In this document: in pieces, positions 15,300 through 23,535 of the stretch
How the letters are laid out: every line of letters begins with the position of its first letter
Position numbering within the stretch: position 1 is the stretch's first letter
DNA from: Bacillota bacterium
GTDB lineage: Bacteria; Bacillota; Clostridia; Acetivibrionales; DTU013
DNA: 64,000 bases
Direction: 5' to 3'
NCBI GenBank assembly: GCA_023411575.1
Contig: JAEYOP010000063.1
Span: forward strand, 124,001-188,000
Notes under the pieces: generated by a model
Seen by the model: the letters and a program-made list of their open reading frames with translations, nothing else
What the model was told of the DNA's origin: nothing
Database searches by the model: none
Program-made: the position numbers and the translations under genes

Positions 15300-17738
15300 T
15301 CAGCCCATTACGACCTCCACCTTGTGGGTCTTTCCGTCGTTGAAGATCGGCAGGATATTCCCGATGAATTCCTTGCCGTCAATGACCAGCTTTTTGACAC
15401 CCTTGGACACGTGCTGCGGATTCTTTACTTCGATTTCAAAAACAGAGCCCCTGAAATGTCTTGTAAGGCGGAAGCCGTCCCAGGACTTCGGAATGCAGGG
15501 ATCGATTGCAAGCCCCTGGTAGTCCGGCTTGATGCCCAGGATCCACTGGGAGATCGCCGCAAAATTCCAGGCGGCGGTTCCCGTCAGCCAGGAGTTCTTG
15601 GCCTCTCCATGCCGGCCGGCGTCCTTGCCCGCGATCATCTGCGAGTACACATAGGGTTCCATCCTGTGCACGTCGCTGATTTCTTCCCGGTAAGCCGGCG
15701 CGATCTTCGAATAGCATTCGAAGGCCTTGTCTCCCCTGCCCAGCACGGTTTCCGCAGCCATGATCCAGGGATTGTTGTGGCAGAAGATGCCGGCGTTTTC
15801 CTTGTATCCCGGCGGATAGGAGGACACTTCCCCCAGCTCCACATGGTATCTTGTATAGGCAGGGTTCAGGAGCACCATTCCATGCGGCGTATCCAGGCGC
15901 TCCCACGCAGAGTTCAGCGCCTTTTCCGCTTCGCCCGTTTCCAGCCCGATTGCCGCCATGACGCAGAAGCCCTGGGTTTCAATGAAGATCTTCCCTTCTT
16001 CGTTTTCCTTGCTTCCCACCTTGTTTCCGAAGTCGTCGTAGGCGCGCAGGAACCATTCGCCGTCATAGCCGTGCTTCAATACGGTGTTTTTCATATTGTG
16101 AATATGTTTCTTGGCTTTTTTCGCTTCATCATACTGGCCGATATTCTCGCAGATCTTGACGTATTCGTTTCCTATGAAGACGAACATTCCCGCTATCAGC
16201 ACAGATTCCGCCACTTTGCCGTCCTTGCTGGTAGTGGTCTGGTAGGATTCGTCCGGCGTCGTGGAGAAGCAGTTGAGGTTCAGGCAGTCGTTCCAGTCCG
16301 CCCTTCCGATCAACGGCAGCCCGTGGGGTCCCAGGTTGTTTACGACATGATAGAAGGACCTGCGCAGATGCTCGAACAGGTTGGCGGCTTTGGAAGGATC
16401 GTTGTCGAACGGCACCTGTTCCTCCAGGATGTTGACATCCCCCGTTTCCTTGATGTACTGCGCGGTGGAAAGAATGAGCCACAGCGGGTCGTCGTTAAAG
16501 TTCCCCCCGATTTCATTGTTGCCCTTCTTCGTAAGAGGCTGGTACTGGTGGTATGCGCCGCCATCCTCCAACTGGGTGGCCGCCAGGTCCAGGATTCTTT
16601 CCTTCGCCCTCTCCGGCAGTTGATGCACAAAGCCGATGATATCCTGGTTGGAATCCCGGAAGCCCATGCCGCGGCCGATGCCGGATTCAAAGTAGGAGGC
16701 GCTCCTGGACATGTTGAAGGTGATCATGCACTGGTACTGGTTCCAGATATTGACCATGCGGTCCAGCTTTTCATCCCCGCTCCGGACGCTGTATTTGGAC
16801 AGCAGGCCGGTCCAGTAGTCCTTCAATTCCCTATAAGCCTCCTCCACCTGCTCGACCGTGGAGAATTTTGCGATCATTTCCTTTGCCTTTTTCTTGTTGA
16901 GGATCCCGGGCGCATCCCATTTCTCACTTTCCTCATTCTCCGCATAGCCGAGCAGGAATACGAAATCCTTCTGCTCGCCGGCCTTCAGGGTGAGCTCGAA
17001 GCTGTGGGAGGCCACCGGCGACCAGCCGTCGGCGACGGAGTTGGCGGACTTGCCCGCCGCAACGGCCTTCGGCGCGTCGAACCCGTTGTACTGGCCCAGG
17101 AAGGAATTCCGGTCGGTATCGAAGCCGGTCACATCCGCATTGACGGAATAGAATGCATAATGGCTGCGCCTTTCCCTATACTCTGTTTTATGATAAATGG
17201 TATTGTTTTCGATTTCAATTTCGCCTGTGTTGAAGTTCCTCTGGAAATTGGTCATATCGTCGTAGGCATTCCAGAGACACCATTCAATGAAGGAAAACAG
17301 GGTGATCCTTTTGGTCTGGCTGCCGTTGTTCCGGAGGCTGACCTTCTGCACCTCTCCATTGAAGCTCTGGGGTACGAAAAAGAGCACCTCCGCGCCGATT
17401 CCGCCTCTTTCGCCGGAAATGCGCGTGTATCCGAGGCCGTGACGGCATTCGTAACGGTCCAGCGTTTTCTTGACGGGCGCCCAGCCGGGAGACCAAAAGT
17501 CGCCGCTTTCATCGCGTATGTAGAAATACCTTCCCCCATTGTCCACAGGAACATTGTTGTATCTGTACCGGGTAAGCCTCCTGAGTCTTGCGTCCTTATA
17601 GAAGCAGTACCCCCCTGCCGTATTGGAGATGAGGGAGAAGAAATCCTGCGTACCAGAATAGTTGATCCATGGACTCGGTGTTTCAGGGGTGGTGATGACA
17701 TATTCCCTGTTGGCGTCATCAAAATAACCGTATTTCAT
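15300..17738 (-). CDS. Glycoside phosphorylase GH94, cellobiose phosphorylase-like
   Basis: This 812-residue cytoplasmic enzyme has the length and full domain order of clostridial cellobiose phosphorylases: an N-terminal beta-sandwich, helical linker, (alpha/alpha)6 barrel and C-terminal beta strands. Known members split cellobiose with phosphate into glucose 1-phosphate and glucose. The conserved catalytic stretch GRADWNDCLNLNC lies at residues 478-490 with the general acid among its two Asp residues. The phosphate and sugar region is intact (RGMGFRDSNQD, NNEIGGNFNDDPLW). The ATG at 17738 has GGAGG five bases upstream. It is the last gene of the SBP4 operon, so the transporter probably imports beta-glucan oligosaccharides. 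Specificity for cellobiose over related beta-glucosides is likely but not proven. Confidence 0.88.
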   Translation of the reverse strand: MKYGYFDDANREYVITTPETPSPWINYSGTQDFFSLISNTAGGYCFYKDARLRRLTRYRYNNVPVDNGGRYFYIRDESGDFWSPGWAPVKKTLDRYECRHGLGYTRISGERGGIGAEVLFFVPQSFNGEVQKVSLRNNGSQTKRITLFSFIEWCLWNAYDDMTNFQRNFNTGEIEIENNTIYHKTEYRERRSHYAFYSVNADVTGFDTDRNSFLGQYNGFDAPKAVAAGKSANSVADGWSPVASHSFELTLKAGEQKDFVFLLGYAENEESEKWDAPGILNKKKAKEMIAKFSTVEQVEEAYRELKDYWTGLLSKYSVRSGDEKLDRMVNIWNQYQCMITFNMSRSASYFESGIGRGMGFRDSNQDIIGFVHQLPERAKERILDLAATQLEDGGAYHQYQPLTKKGNNEIGGNFNDDPLWLILSTAQYIKETGDVNILEEQVPFDNDPSKAANLFEHLRRSFYHVVNNLGPHGLPLIGRADWNDCLNLNCFSTTPDESYQTTTSKDGKVAESVLIAGMFVFIGNEYVKICENIGQYDEAKKAKKHIHNMKNTVLKHGYDGEWFLRAYDDFGNKVGSKENEEGKIFIETQGFCVMAAIGLETGEAEKALNSAWERLDTPHGMVLLNPAYTRYHVELGEVSSYPPGYKENAGIFCHNNPWIMAAETVLGRGDKAFECYSKIAPAYREEISDVHRMEPYVYSQMIAGKDAGRHGEAKNSWLTGTAAWNFAAISQWILGIKPDYQGLAIDPCIPKSWDGFRLTRHFRGSVFEIEVKNPQHVSKGVKKLVIDGKEFIGNILPIFNDGKTHKVEVVMG

Positions 17739-17775
17739 ACTAACCTCCAAATTTGCTTTTGGTTTTAACTGTAGA

Positions 17776-17800
17776 AGGGGTAGGAATAGCTCCTACCCCT
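17776..17800 (-). repeat. Hairpin with AGGGGTAGGA / TCCTACCCCT arms after SBP3
   Basis: The perfect 10-bp arms AGGGGTAGGA and TCCTACCCCT flank a 5-base loop. The same arm sequences occur in the hairpin after SBP4 (21547-21586). No U-run follows, so it may stabilise the SBP3 mRNA end. Confidence 0.75.
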
Positions 17801-17804
17801 GTAC

Positions 17805-17832
17805 AGTATAACATGATTTTTTTGTTTGTGAA
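17805..17832 (-). promoter_or_regulatory. Candidate internal promoter for the GH94 gene
   Basis: On the minus strand TTCACA (17827-17832) and TATACT (17805-17810) are separated by 16 bases, directly after the SBP3 stop codon. Transcription would begin inside the adjoining hairpin, so hairpin and promoter may interact. Confidence 0.45.
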
Positions 17833-17835
17833 GGA

Positions 17836-19389
17836 CTATTTGCCGTTTGTTGCACGCCATGCGTCATACTGCTTCTGCATTTCTGCGATGACAGTGTCCG
17901 CGCCGGAAGCCTTCAGTTCGTTATCCATCTTCTTGACGGTAGCGTCCACATCGGCGGCGCCGCAGAAGAGCTGCTTGTAGTATGTGCCTATAACGGTCTT
18001 GCAGGCGGACACCTCAGTCTCAACAGGAGTCTTGTCGAATACGAATCCAAGACTGTTTTCAACCGTACCGGCATTATTGTATTCCAAGAACTTTTCCCAT
18101 TTCTGGGGATCTTCGTTGTCGAGGAGGAGATCCTTGAACTGGTCGCCGTATCTCCAGCCGGAACCGAGATTGAACTTGTCTTTGCCCTGCTGGGTCTGGG
18201 TGATCCTGCCGTCGGCGTTTACATTGTAGTGGGTTCCCTCAATACCATAGTTGAACATGTTCCTGAGAGTCTTGTCCGTATAAAGCATTTCGATGAACTT
18301 GTATGCCCTGTCCGCGTTCTTGGAAGCAGCCGGGATGGCCAACAGAGCGCCGGTGGTTTCCCTGTTCGACATAACGGGCTTCGTAATATCGACCTGCACC
18401 ACGTCAAAGCCGAGGGTGGAAGTCATTTCCGCGTCTTTTCCAGGTTTCAGGGAAGATTCCATTGCGAAGTACTTGCCGGTCTTGAACTGTTCGGTGGTGT
18501 TTTCCATCGTAGCGGCATCCTTTGCTATGTAGCCCTTCTGGTAATAGTCGCGCATCTTCTTGTACATTGCGATCGTGTCAGCGTTGGTGAAGTGGTTTAC
18601 AATCGTGTTGTCCCTGTTGTCGGGATACAGAGCGCCCGGTACGTCGTCGTCGCTGATGTTGTCCCAATCAAGGAAGTGCACAGGCGTATCCATTGCAACG
18701 GCCAGGAGAGGAGTCACTTCGGATTTGACCTTTTCAAAGTAGGGCTCCAGATCTTCCATCTTCGTAATGGATTTCACATCGATGCCGAGGCTGTCGACAT
18801 ACTTCTTCTGCAGCAGATAACCCCAGTTGTGAACCTTTTCCTTGTTGGTCGGTACGGCATAGTTTTTGCCGCCGATGGCCGAACCGTTGAGGAAGTCTTT
18901 TCCAAGGATTTCGGTGATTGCAGGATACTTGGCGAGGTAATCATTCAATGCCAGGAAATAGCCTGCGCCTGCGTTTACATAGTAGTTGGCGGCCCAGTTT
19001 GCTGTGAAGCAGACATCGAAGGGTTCACCGGAGGAAAGCATGGTGTTGATCTTCTGGGTGTAAGGATCGCCCCAGCCGTAAACTTGCAGGTTGATCTTCA
19101 CATTGAGCTTGTCTTTCAGATACTCTTCCACTTTTGCCATAACCAGATCGGTGTCGTCTTCCTGCTTGTTGCCGACCAGGGTCACGGTCAGTTCCACCTT
19201 ATCGGCCGGAACTTCGGATACCGCGGCTTCACTGGGTTCTGCCGCTCCCGTCGCCGTCACGGCAGCGTCTCCTGCCGCCGAGGATGCCTCTGCTGCGGTT
19301 TCTGTCTTTGTTCCGCAGCCTGTCATTGTGATTGAAAGTGCAAATACAATCACCAGAGCGAGACACAAGTACTTTTTCATACTGCGCAT
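17836..19389 (-). CDS. Extracellular solute-binding lipoprotein, DUF3502 type (SBP3)
   Basis: This 517-residue binding protein has a lipobox (MTGC) and a long Ala/Glu/Ser linker, then an LplA/LipO-type SBP fold with the DUF3502-like C-terminus. The fold starts ELTVTLVGNKQEDDTDLV and contains VYGWGDPYTQKINTML and FTANWAANYY. It is closely related to SBP4 over the whole binding domain; stretches such as DAATMENTTEQFKTGKYFAM are identical. GGAGG lies nine bases before the ATG at 19389. It lies downstream of the LplC-type permease and before GH94. It probably binds beta-linked oligosaccharides. Confidence 0.9.
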   Translation of the reverse strand: MRSMKKYLCLALVIVFALSITMTGCGTKTETAAEASSAAGDAAVTATGAAEPSEAAVSEVPADKVELTVTLVGNKQEDDTDLVMAKVEEYLKDKLNVKINLQVYGWGDPYTQKINTMLSSGEPFDVCFTANWAANYYVNAGAGYFLALNDYLAKYPAITEILGKDFLNGSAIGGKNYAVPTNKEKVHNWGYLLQKKYVDSLGIDVKSITKMEDLEPYFEKVKSEVTPLLAVAMDTPVHFLDWDNISDDDVPGALYPDNRDNTIVNHFTNADTIAMYKKMRDYYQKGYIAKDAATMENTTEQFKTGKYFAMESSLKPGKDAEMTSTLGFDVVQVDITKPVMSNRETTGALLAIPAASKNADRAYKFIEMLYTDKTLRNMFNYGIEGTHYNVNADGRITQTQQGKDKFNLGSGWRYGDQFKDLLLDNEDPQKWEKFLEYNNAGTVENSLGFVFDKTPVETEVSACKTVIGTYYKQLFCGAADVDATVKKMDNELKASGADTVIAEMQKQYDAWRATNGK

Positions 19390-19463
19390 AGAAAAATACC
19401 TCCTAAAAATATAGTTTTTTTATGACACGCACGTTCCGGCGCAAAAACCAGAGCGATACGGGT

Positions 19464-20384
19464 TCATCCCTTTACTGCGCCGATGGTCAGACCCTTTACA
19501 AAATACTTCTGGAAGAAGGGGTACGCCAGGATGATGGGGCCGACCGAGATCACAGCGATAGCCATTCGTACGCTCTCGCTGGGCAAATCCGCCAGGATGT
19601 CGTTGATATTGGAAATCTGGTTGCTGCTGTTCAGCAAGTTCTGTACCGCGATCAGGGTCTGGTACATGAGGTACTGGATGTTGAAATTCTTGCTCTCATT
19701 GACGAAAACCAGCGGGAGATAATAATCGTTCCAGTAATTCAGCGTACAGAACAGGCCTATGGTTGCCAGGCCGGCCTTGCAAAGCGGCAGCACGATGACG
19801 AAGAAGGTCCTGAATTCCCCAGATCCGTCGATCCTGGCCGATTCGATGATGGATTCCGGGATCGTCGTCTTGTAGAAGGTCCTCATGATCATCATGAACC
19901 AGGTGTTCATCAGGTAGGGTACGATCATGATCCAGATTGTCTTTTTGATCGGGATCAGCTGGGTGTATACGATATACCAGGGAACCAGGCCTCCGCCGAA
20001 TATCATGGTAAAGAAGGCAAAGAAGGCAAACTGGTTCTTATACTTGAAATTGCTGCGGGACAACGGATAGGCGTACAAGCAGATGACCAGCATGCTCAGG
20101 AACGTACCGACGACGGTGACGAAGATCGATACGGCGTAGGCCCTCCAGATGGCGTCTCCTGCCGTCAGCAGATAATCGTAGGCTTTGCCGCTGAACACCT
20201 CCGGTATGAACGAGTATCCGTTTTTCAAGATCGTCCTTTCGTCCGTTACCGAAATGGCTATTACCAGCAGCAGCGGCGCCACGCTGATAATCACGCAGGC
20301 CAGGAACATCAGGTTCAGCAGAGTATTGGCGGGAACGCCTATTTCATTTTGTCTTCTTGCTCTTCTAAAAAAATTGTTTGCCAT
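19464..20384 (-). CDS. Carbohydrate ABC permease, LplC/YtcP type
   Basis: This 306-residue permease has six predicted helices and an EAA loop ESARIDGSGEFRTFFVIVLPLCKAG. Its N-terminal basic segment and the ending FFQKYFVKGLTIGAVKG are typical of the LplC group that pairs with DUF3502-type binding proteins. GGAGG precedes the ATG by five bases, and the LplB-type gene ends ten bases upstream. No ATPase is encoded nearby. Confidence 0.93.
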   Translation of the reverse strand: MANNFFRRARRQNEIGVPANTLLNLMFLACVIISVAPLLLVIAISVTDERTILKNGYSFIPEVFSGKAYDYLLTAGDAIWRAYAVSIFVTVVGTFLSMLVICLYAYPLSRSNFKYKNQFAFFAFFTMIFGGGLVPWYIVYTQLIPIKKTIWIMIVPYLMNTWFMMIMRTFYKTTIPESIIESARIDGSGEFRTFFVIVLPLCKAGLATIGLFCTLNYWNDYYLPLVFVNESKNFNIQYLMYQTLIAVQNLLNSSNQISNINDILADLPSESVRMAIAVISVGPIILAYPFFQKYFVKGLTIGAVKG

Positions 20385-20394
20385 AGAATCCTCC

Positions 20395-21369
20395 TTAAAA
20401 CAGCGCGCTGTCCTTGTCTATTTTCCTTACGATCAGATTGGCCGTAAAAACGGTGATACAGCCGACTACCGCCTGATAGGTGCCTGCGGCTGAAGCCATT
20501 CCGATATTGTTCGAATTTCTCAGCGCCGAGTAGACGTAAGTGTCGATAACCATTGTCGTGGACTGCAGCGTGCCGCTGTTTCTGGGGACATTGTAAAACA
20601 GACCGAAATCCGCATTGAAGATTCTTCCTACGGCCAGCAGGGTGAGAATGATCATGAGGGTTTGCAGCAGCGGGAGGGTTATATGCTTGATCTGCTGCCA
20701 TTTTGTCGCGCCGTCTATGGAGGCCGCTTCGTAGTATTCCGGATCGATGCCCGTTATGGCCGCCAGGTAGACAACCACATTGTACCCCGTGTATTTCCAC
20801 AGTTGGAAGAAAACCAGGATGAACGGCCAGTATTTGGCTTCGTTGTACCATTCGACCGGAGCAATGCCAAAGGGAGCCAGGATGCTCTTGTTGATGAATC
20901 CGGTCTCGATGCTGAGGAAGGAATAGGCAAGGTAGCTGACGACGATCCATGAGAGGAAGTAGGGCAGGAATATGCTGCTCTGGTAGAACTTCGAAAGATT
21001 TTTCCCCCTGATTTCACTCAGCGCGATTGCGAAGAATACCGATACGACGAGTCCGAGGGCAATGAACACCGCATTGTAGAGCAGGGTGTTCCGCGTCATT
21101 TGAAACGCATAGGGCGTTTTTGTGAAGAACTCAAAATTCTTAAAACCGACCCATTCGCTTCTGATCACGCTTTCAAAAAAATTGCCGAAAAAGCGGTATC
21201 TTTTGAATGCAATGACGATACCAAACATGGGGATGTAATTGTTGATGAGGAGGAGGATTACCCCCGGGGTCAGCATTGCAAACAACGGCCAGTTTGTTTT
21301 CAACTGGTACAGCAACCCATAATTTTTCCTCTTTACCACGGTCGTGCTTGATACTGGAGCAAGATCCAT
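20395..21369 (-). CDS. Carbohydrate ABC permease, LplB type
   Basis: This 324-residue permease starts with a cytoplasmic segment and then has six membrane helices. The EAA loop reads EAASIDGATKWQQIKHITLPLL. It forms the heterodimer with the LplC-type product. The leader between SBP4 and this gene is 246 bases long and contains a hairpin and repeated TTGTGCA elements, so expression may be initiated here as well as read through from SBP4. Confidence 0.93.
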   Translation of the reverse strand: MDLAPVSSTTVVKRKNYGLLYQLKTNWPLFAMLTPGVILLLINNYIPMFGIVIAFKRYRFFGNFFESVIRSEWVGFKNFEFFTKTPYAFQMTRNTLLYNAVFIALGLVVSVFFAIALSEIRGKNLSKFYQSSIFLPYFLSWIVVSYLAYSFLSIETGFINKSILAPFGIAPVEWYNEAKYWPFILVFFQLWKYTGYNVVVYLAAITGIDPEYYEAASIDGATKWQQIKHITLPLLQTLMIILTLLAVGRIFNADFGLFYNVPRNSGTLQSTTMVIDTYVYSALRNSNNIGMASAAGTYQAVVGCITVFTANLIVRKIDKDSALF

Positions 21370-21493
21370 TGCTTTATCACACCTTTAAATTTATTGATTT
21401 CCCGGGCCATGACAGTTACCGGCAGACAGAACGATTTTCTTACCTTTATGTTACAGAATTCGGGATGCCGGATGAATAGAATGTCTTGCATAA

Positions 21494-21534
21494 TTGTGCA
21501 TATACTTGCCAAATCTCTTGTGCAAAATTGTGCA
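21494..21534 (-). promoter_or_regulatory. Regulatory element upstream of the LplB permease: TTGTGCA repeats
   Basis: TTGTGCATATACTTGCCA (21494-21511, plus-strand reading) matches an element upstream of SBP4 at 17 of 18 positions. Two further TTGTGCA copies lie at 21518-21524 and 21528-21534. The arrangement suggests a binding site for an activator, plausibly the YesN-type regulator encoded at 23536-25152. Confidence 0.55.
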
Positions 21535-21546
21535 ACAATTTTTTAT

Positions 21547-21586
21547 AAGAGAACAGGGGTAGGAAAACTCCTACCCCTGTTCTCTT
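21547..21586 (-). repeat. Perfect 18-bp stem hairpin between SBP4 and permeases
   Basis: The arms 21547-21564 and 21569-21586 are perfectly complementary around a 4-base loop. The inner ten pairs are the same AGGGGTAGGA/TCCTACCCCT as in the hairpin after SBP3. The minus-strand 3' side is TATAAAAAA, not a U-run, so it is more likely a stabiliser or leaky barrier than a full terminator. Confidence 0.8.
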
Positions 21587-21615
21587 TCTTATTGAATGGA
21601 CGGGATGCTGCTATT

Positions 21616-23346
21616 TTAGTATTTGATGCCGTTCTTGTCGCAGAACGCATCGTACTGGGACTGCATTTCCTTGAGAACCTTTTCGACGCCGGATGCGTTG
21701 AGCTCGTCGGTCAGCTTCTTGACGGTCGCGTCCACATCGGCCGCGCCGCAGTACAGCTGCTTGTAATAGGTTCCGACAACGGTCTTGCAGGCGGATACTT
21801 CGGTTTCCACAGCAGTCTTGTCAAATACGAAGCCAAGGCTCTTCATCGCAACGCCGGACTTGTTGTAGTCCATGAACTTCTGCCACTTCAGCGGATCTTC
21901 GTTATCCAGGAGCAGGTCCTTGAACTGATCGCCATATCTCCAGCCGGAGCCCAGGTTGAATTTGTTCTTTCCTGCGTCGGTCTGCGTAATTCTGCCGTCT
22001 TCGTTGACTTTGTAATGTGTTCCTTCAATACCGTAGTTGAACATATTCCGGAGAACCTTGTCCGTGTAAAGCATTTCAATGAAACGGAATGCGATTTCGG
22101 GATTCTTGGAAGCCGCCGGGATGGCCAGCAGAGCGCCGGTGGTTTCACGGTTGGACATTGCCGGCTTGGTGAGGTCAACCTGTACTACGTCGAAGCCGAG
22201 GGTAGCTGTCATTTCAGCATCTTTGCCGGGCTTCAGGGAAGATTCCATCGCAAAGTACTTGCCGGTCTTGAATTGCTCGGTGGTATTTTCCATCGTAGCG
22301 GCATCCTTCGCGATATAGCCTTTTTCATAGTATGCGCGGAGCTTCTTGTACATGGCGACCTGTTCCGGAGCGATAAACTGGTTGACAATCGTGCCGCTCT
22401 TGTTGTTCGGATTCAAAGCGCCCGGTACGTCGTCGTCACTGATGTTGTCCCAATCGAGGAAGTGCAGCGGCGTATCCATTGCAACGGCCAGGAGAGGAGT
22501 GACTCCGCTTTCGCCCTTCTGGATCTTTTCGAACCAGGGATCCAGGTCTTCCATCTTCTTAAGCTTTGTAATGTCGATCTTATACTTGTCAACCAGGTCC
22601 TTCTTCAGGAGGTAGCCCCAGTTGTGGACCTTTTCCTTGTTGGTCGGAACTGCGTAGTTGACTCCGTCGACTGCAGAAGCATTCTGGAAGTCTTTGCCCA
22701 GTATCTGGGTAATAGCCGGATATTTCTTGAGATAATCATTCAACGGGAGGAAGTAGCCGGAAGCGGCGTTTGTATAATAGTTGGCCGCCCAGTTTGCCGT
22801 GAAGCACACATCGAAGGGTTCACCCGCTGCAAGCATGGTGTTGATCTTCTGCGTGTACGGATCGCCCCAGCCATAAACCTGAAGGTCGATCTTGACATTC
22901 AGCTTGTCTTTCAGGTACGCTTCCACCTTTTTCATGACGAGGGGAGTGTCGGTTTCCTGTTTGTTGCCGACCAGTGTGAAGGTCAGGGTTGTCTGTTTCT
23001 TGGGAATAGCATACTTGACAACCGTTACTTCACATTTTGCAATCACTTTGCTGTTGGAAGTACTGGTTACCGTGATGATCGTTTTGCCGGAATTTACCGC
23101 CTTGATAACGCCCTTTGTGCTTACCGACGCAACATTCTTGTTGGCGGTAGAGTATTTAAGGAGCTTCTGGGTGGTGTTCGTAGGCGAGAAGTAAACCTTT
23201 AAAGTGTAGGTTGCGCCCGCATTCAGAGTGATGCTGCTGTTGTCAAGCGTTATTCCCTTGACCGGGACCGCAGCGATTGCCGAGGCGGAGATGCCGATGG
23301 ACAGGACGAGCGCCAGACAAAGAACGATGGAGAGTACCTTTTTCAT
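21616..23346 (-). CDS. Secreted solute-binding protein with N-terminal bacterial Ig-like (Big_2) domain (SBP4)
   Basis: This 576-residue paralogue of SBP3 has a different front end. A signal peptide (MKKVLSIVLCLALVLS, cleavage near ASAIAA) is not followed by a lipobox cysteine. Residues about 28-110 form a Big_2-like domain (VKGITLDNSSITLNAGATYT, NKNVASVSTKGVIKAVNSGK, TIITVTSTS). The DUF3502-type binding domain begins at about 118 (TLTFTLVGNKQE) and is complete. Without a lipid anchor the protein would depend on the Ig-like domain, or on nothing, for retention at the surface. GGAGG lies six bases before the ATG. It heads the permease-SBP3-GH94 operon. Confidence 0.88.
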   Translation of the reverse strand: MKKVLSIVLCLALVLSIGISASAIAAVPVKGITLDNSSITLNAGATYTLKVYFSPTNTTQKLLKYSTANKNVASVSTKGVIKAVNSGKTIITVTSTSNSKVIAKCEVTVVKYAIPKKQTTLTFTLVGNKQETDTPLVMKKVEAYLKDKLNVKIDLQVYGWGDPYTQKINTMLAAGEPFDVCFTANWAANYYTNAASGYFLPLNDYLKKYPAITQILGKDFQNASAVDGVNYAVPTNKEKVHNWGYLLKKDLVDKYKIDITKLKKMEDLDPWFEKIQKGESGVTPLLAVAMDTPLHFLDWDNISDDDVPGALNPNNKSGTIVNQFIAPEQVAMYKKLRAYYEKGYIAKDAATMENTTEQFKTGKYFAMESSLKPGKDAEMTATLGFDVVQVDLTKPAMSNRETTGALLAIPAASKNPEIAFRFIEMLYTDKVLRNMFNYGIEGTHYKVNEDGRITQTDAGKNKFNLGSGWRYGDQFKDLLLDNEDPLKWQKFMDYNKSGVAMKSLGFVFDKTAVETEVSACKTVVGTYYKQLYCGAADVDATVKKLTDELNASGVEKVLKEMQSQYDAFCDKNGIKY

Positions 23347-23442
23347 AAACAGCCTCCTATCAAATAATATAAGTGAAAAATAATATCACTGATAAGATAT
23401 TATTAGAAATGACAGGAAGGAAAAATAGAAAGGTTTGCCTCT

Positions 23443-23460
23443 TTGTGCATATCCTTGCCA
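23443..23460 (-). promoter_or_regulatory. Regulatory element upstream of SBP4
   Basis: TTGTGCATATCCTTGCCA (plus-strand reading) differs at one position from the element at 21494-21511. About 37 bases downstream in the direction of transcription is a TAATAA -10-like sequence; the corresponding distance at the other copy is about 40. A shared TTCTATTyhTCC stretch lies between element and -10 in both. Confidence 0.5.
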
Positions 23461-23497
23461 TCGTGAAAGACAAAAAAATACAACAAAATTATCCACT

Positions 23498-23529
23498 CAA
23501 AAAGAACCGGAAAATTAGTTCCGGTTCTT
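23498..23529 (-). terminator. Terminator of the SBP5-kinase-regulator operon
   Basis: An 11-bp stem (23502-23512 with 23519-23529, AAGAACCGGAA type) with a 6-base loop is followed on the minus strand by a T-run. It lies directly after the regulator stop codon. Confidence 0.8.
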
Positions 23530-23535
23530 CCTGCA

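Noticed and set aside
15255..17768. An 837-codon plus-strand open frame opposite the GH94 gene, and a 742-codon one at 28454-30682 opposite clpE
   Set aside because: Both lie exactly antisense to well-recognised proteins, contain low-complexity His/Val/Asp-rich translation typical of antisense frames, and have no ribosome site. They are shadows caused by codon bias.
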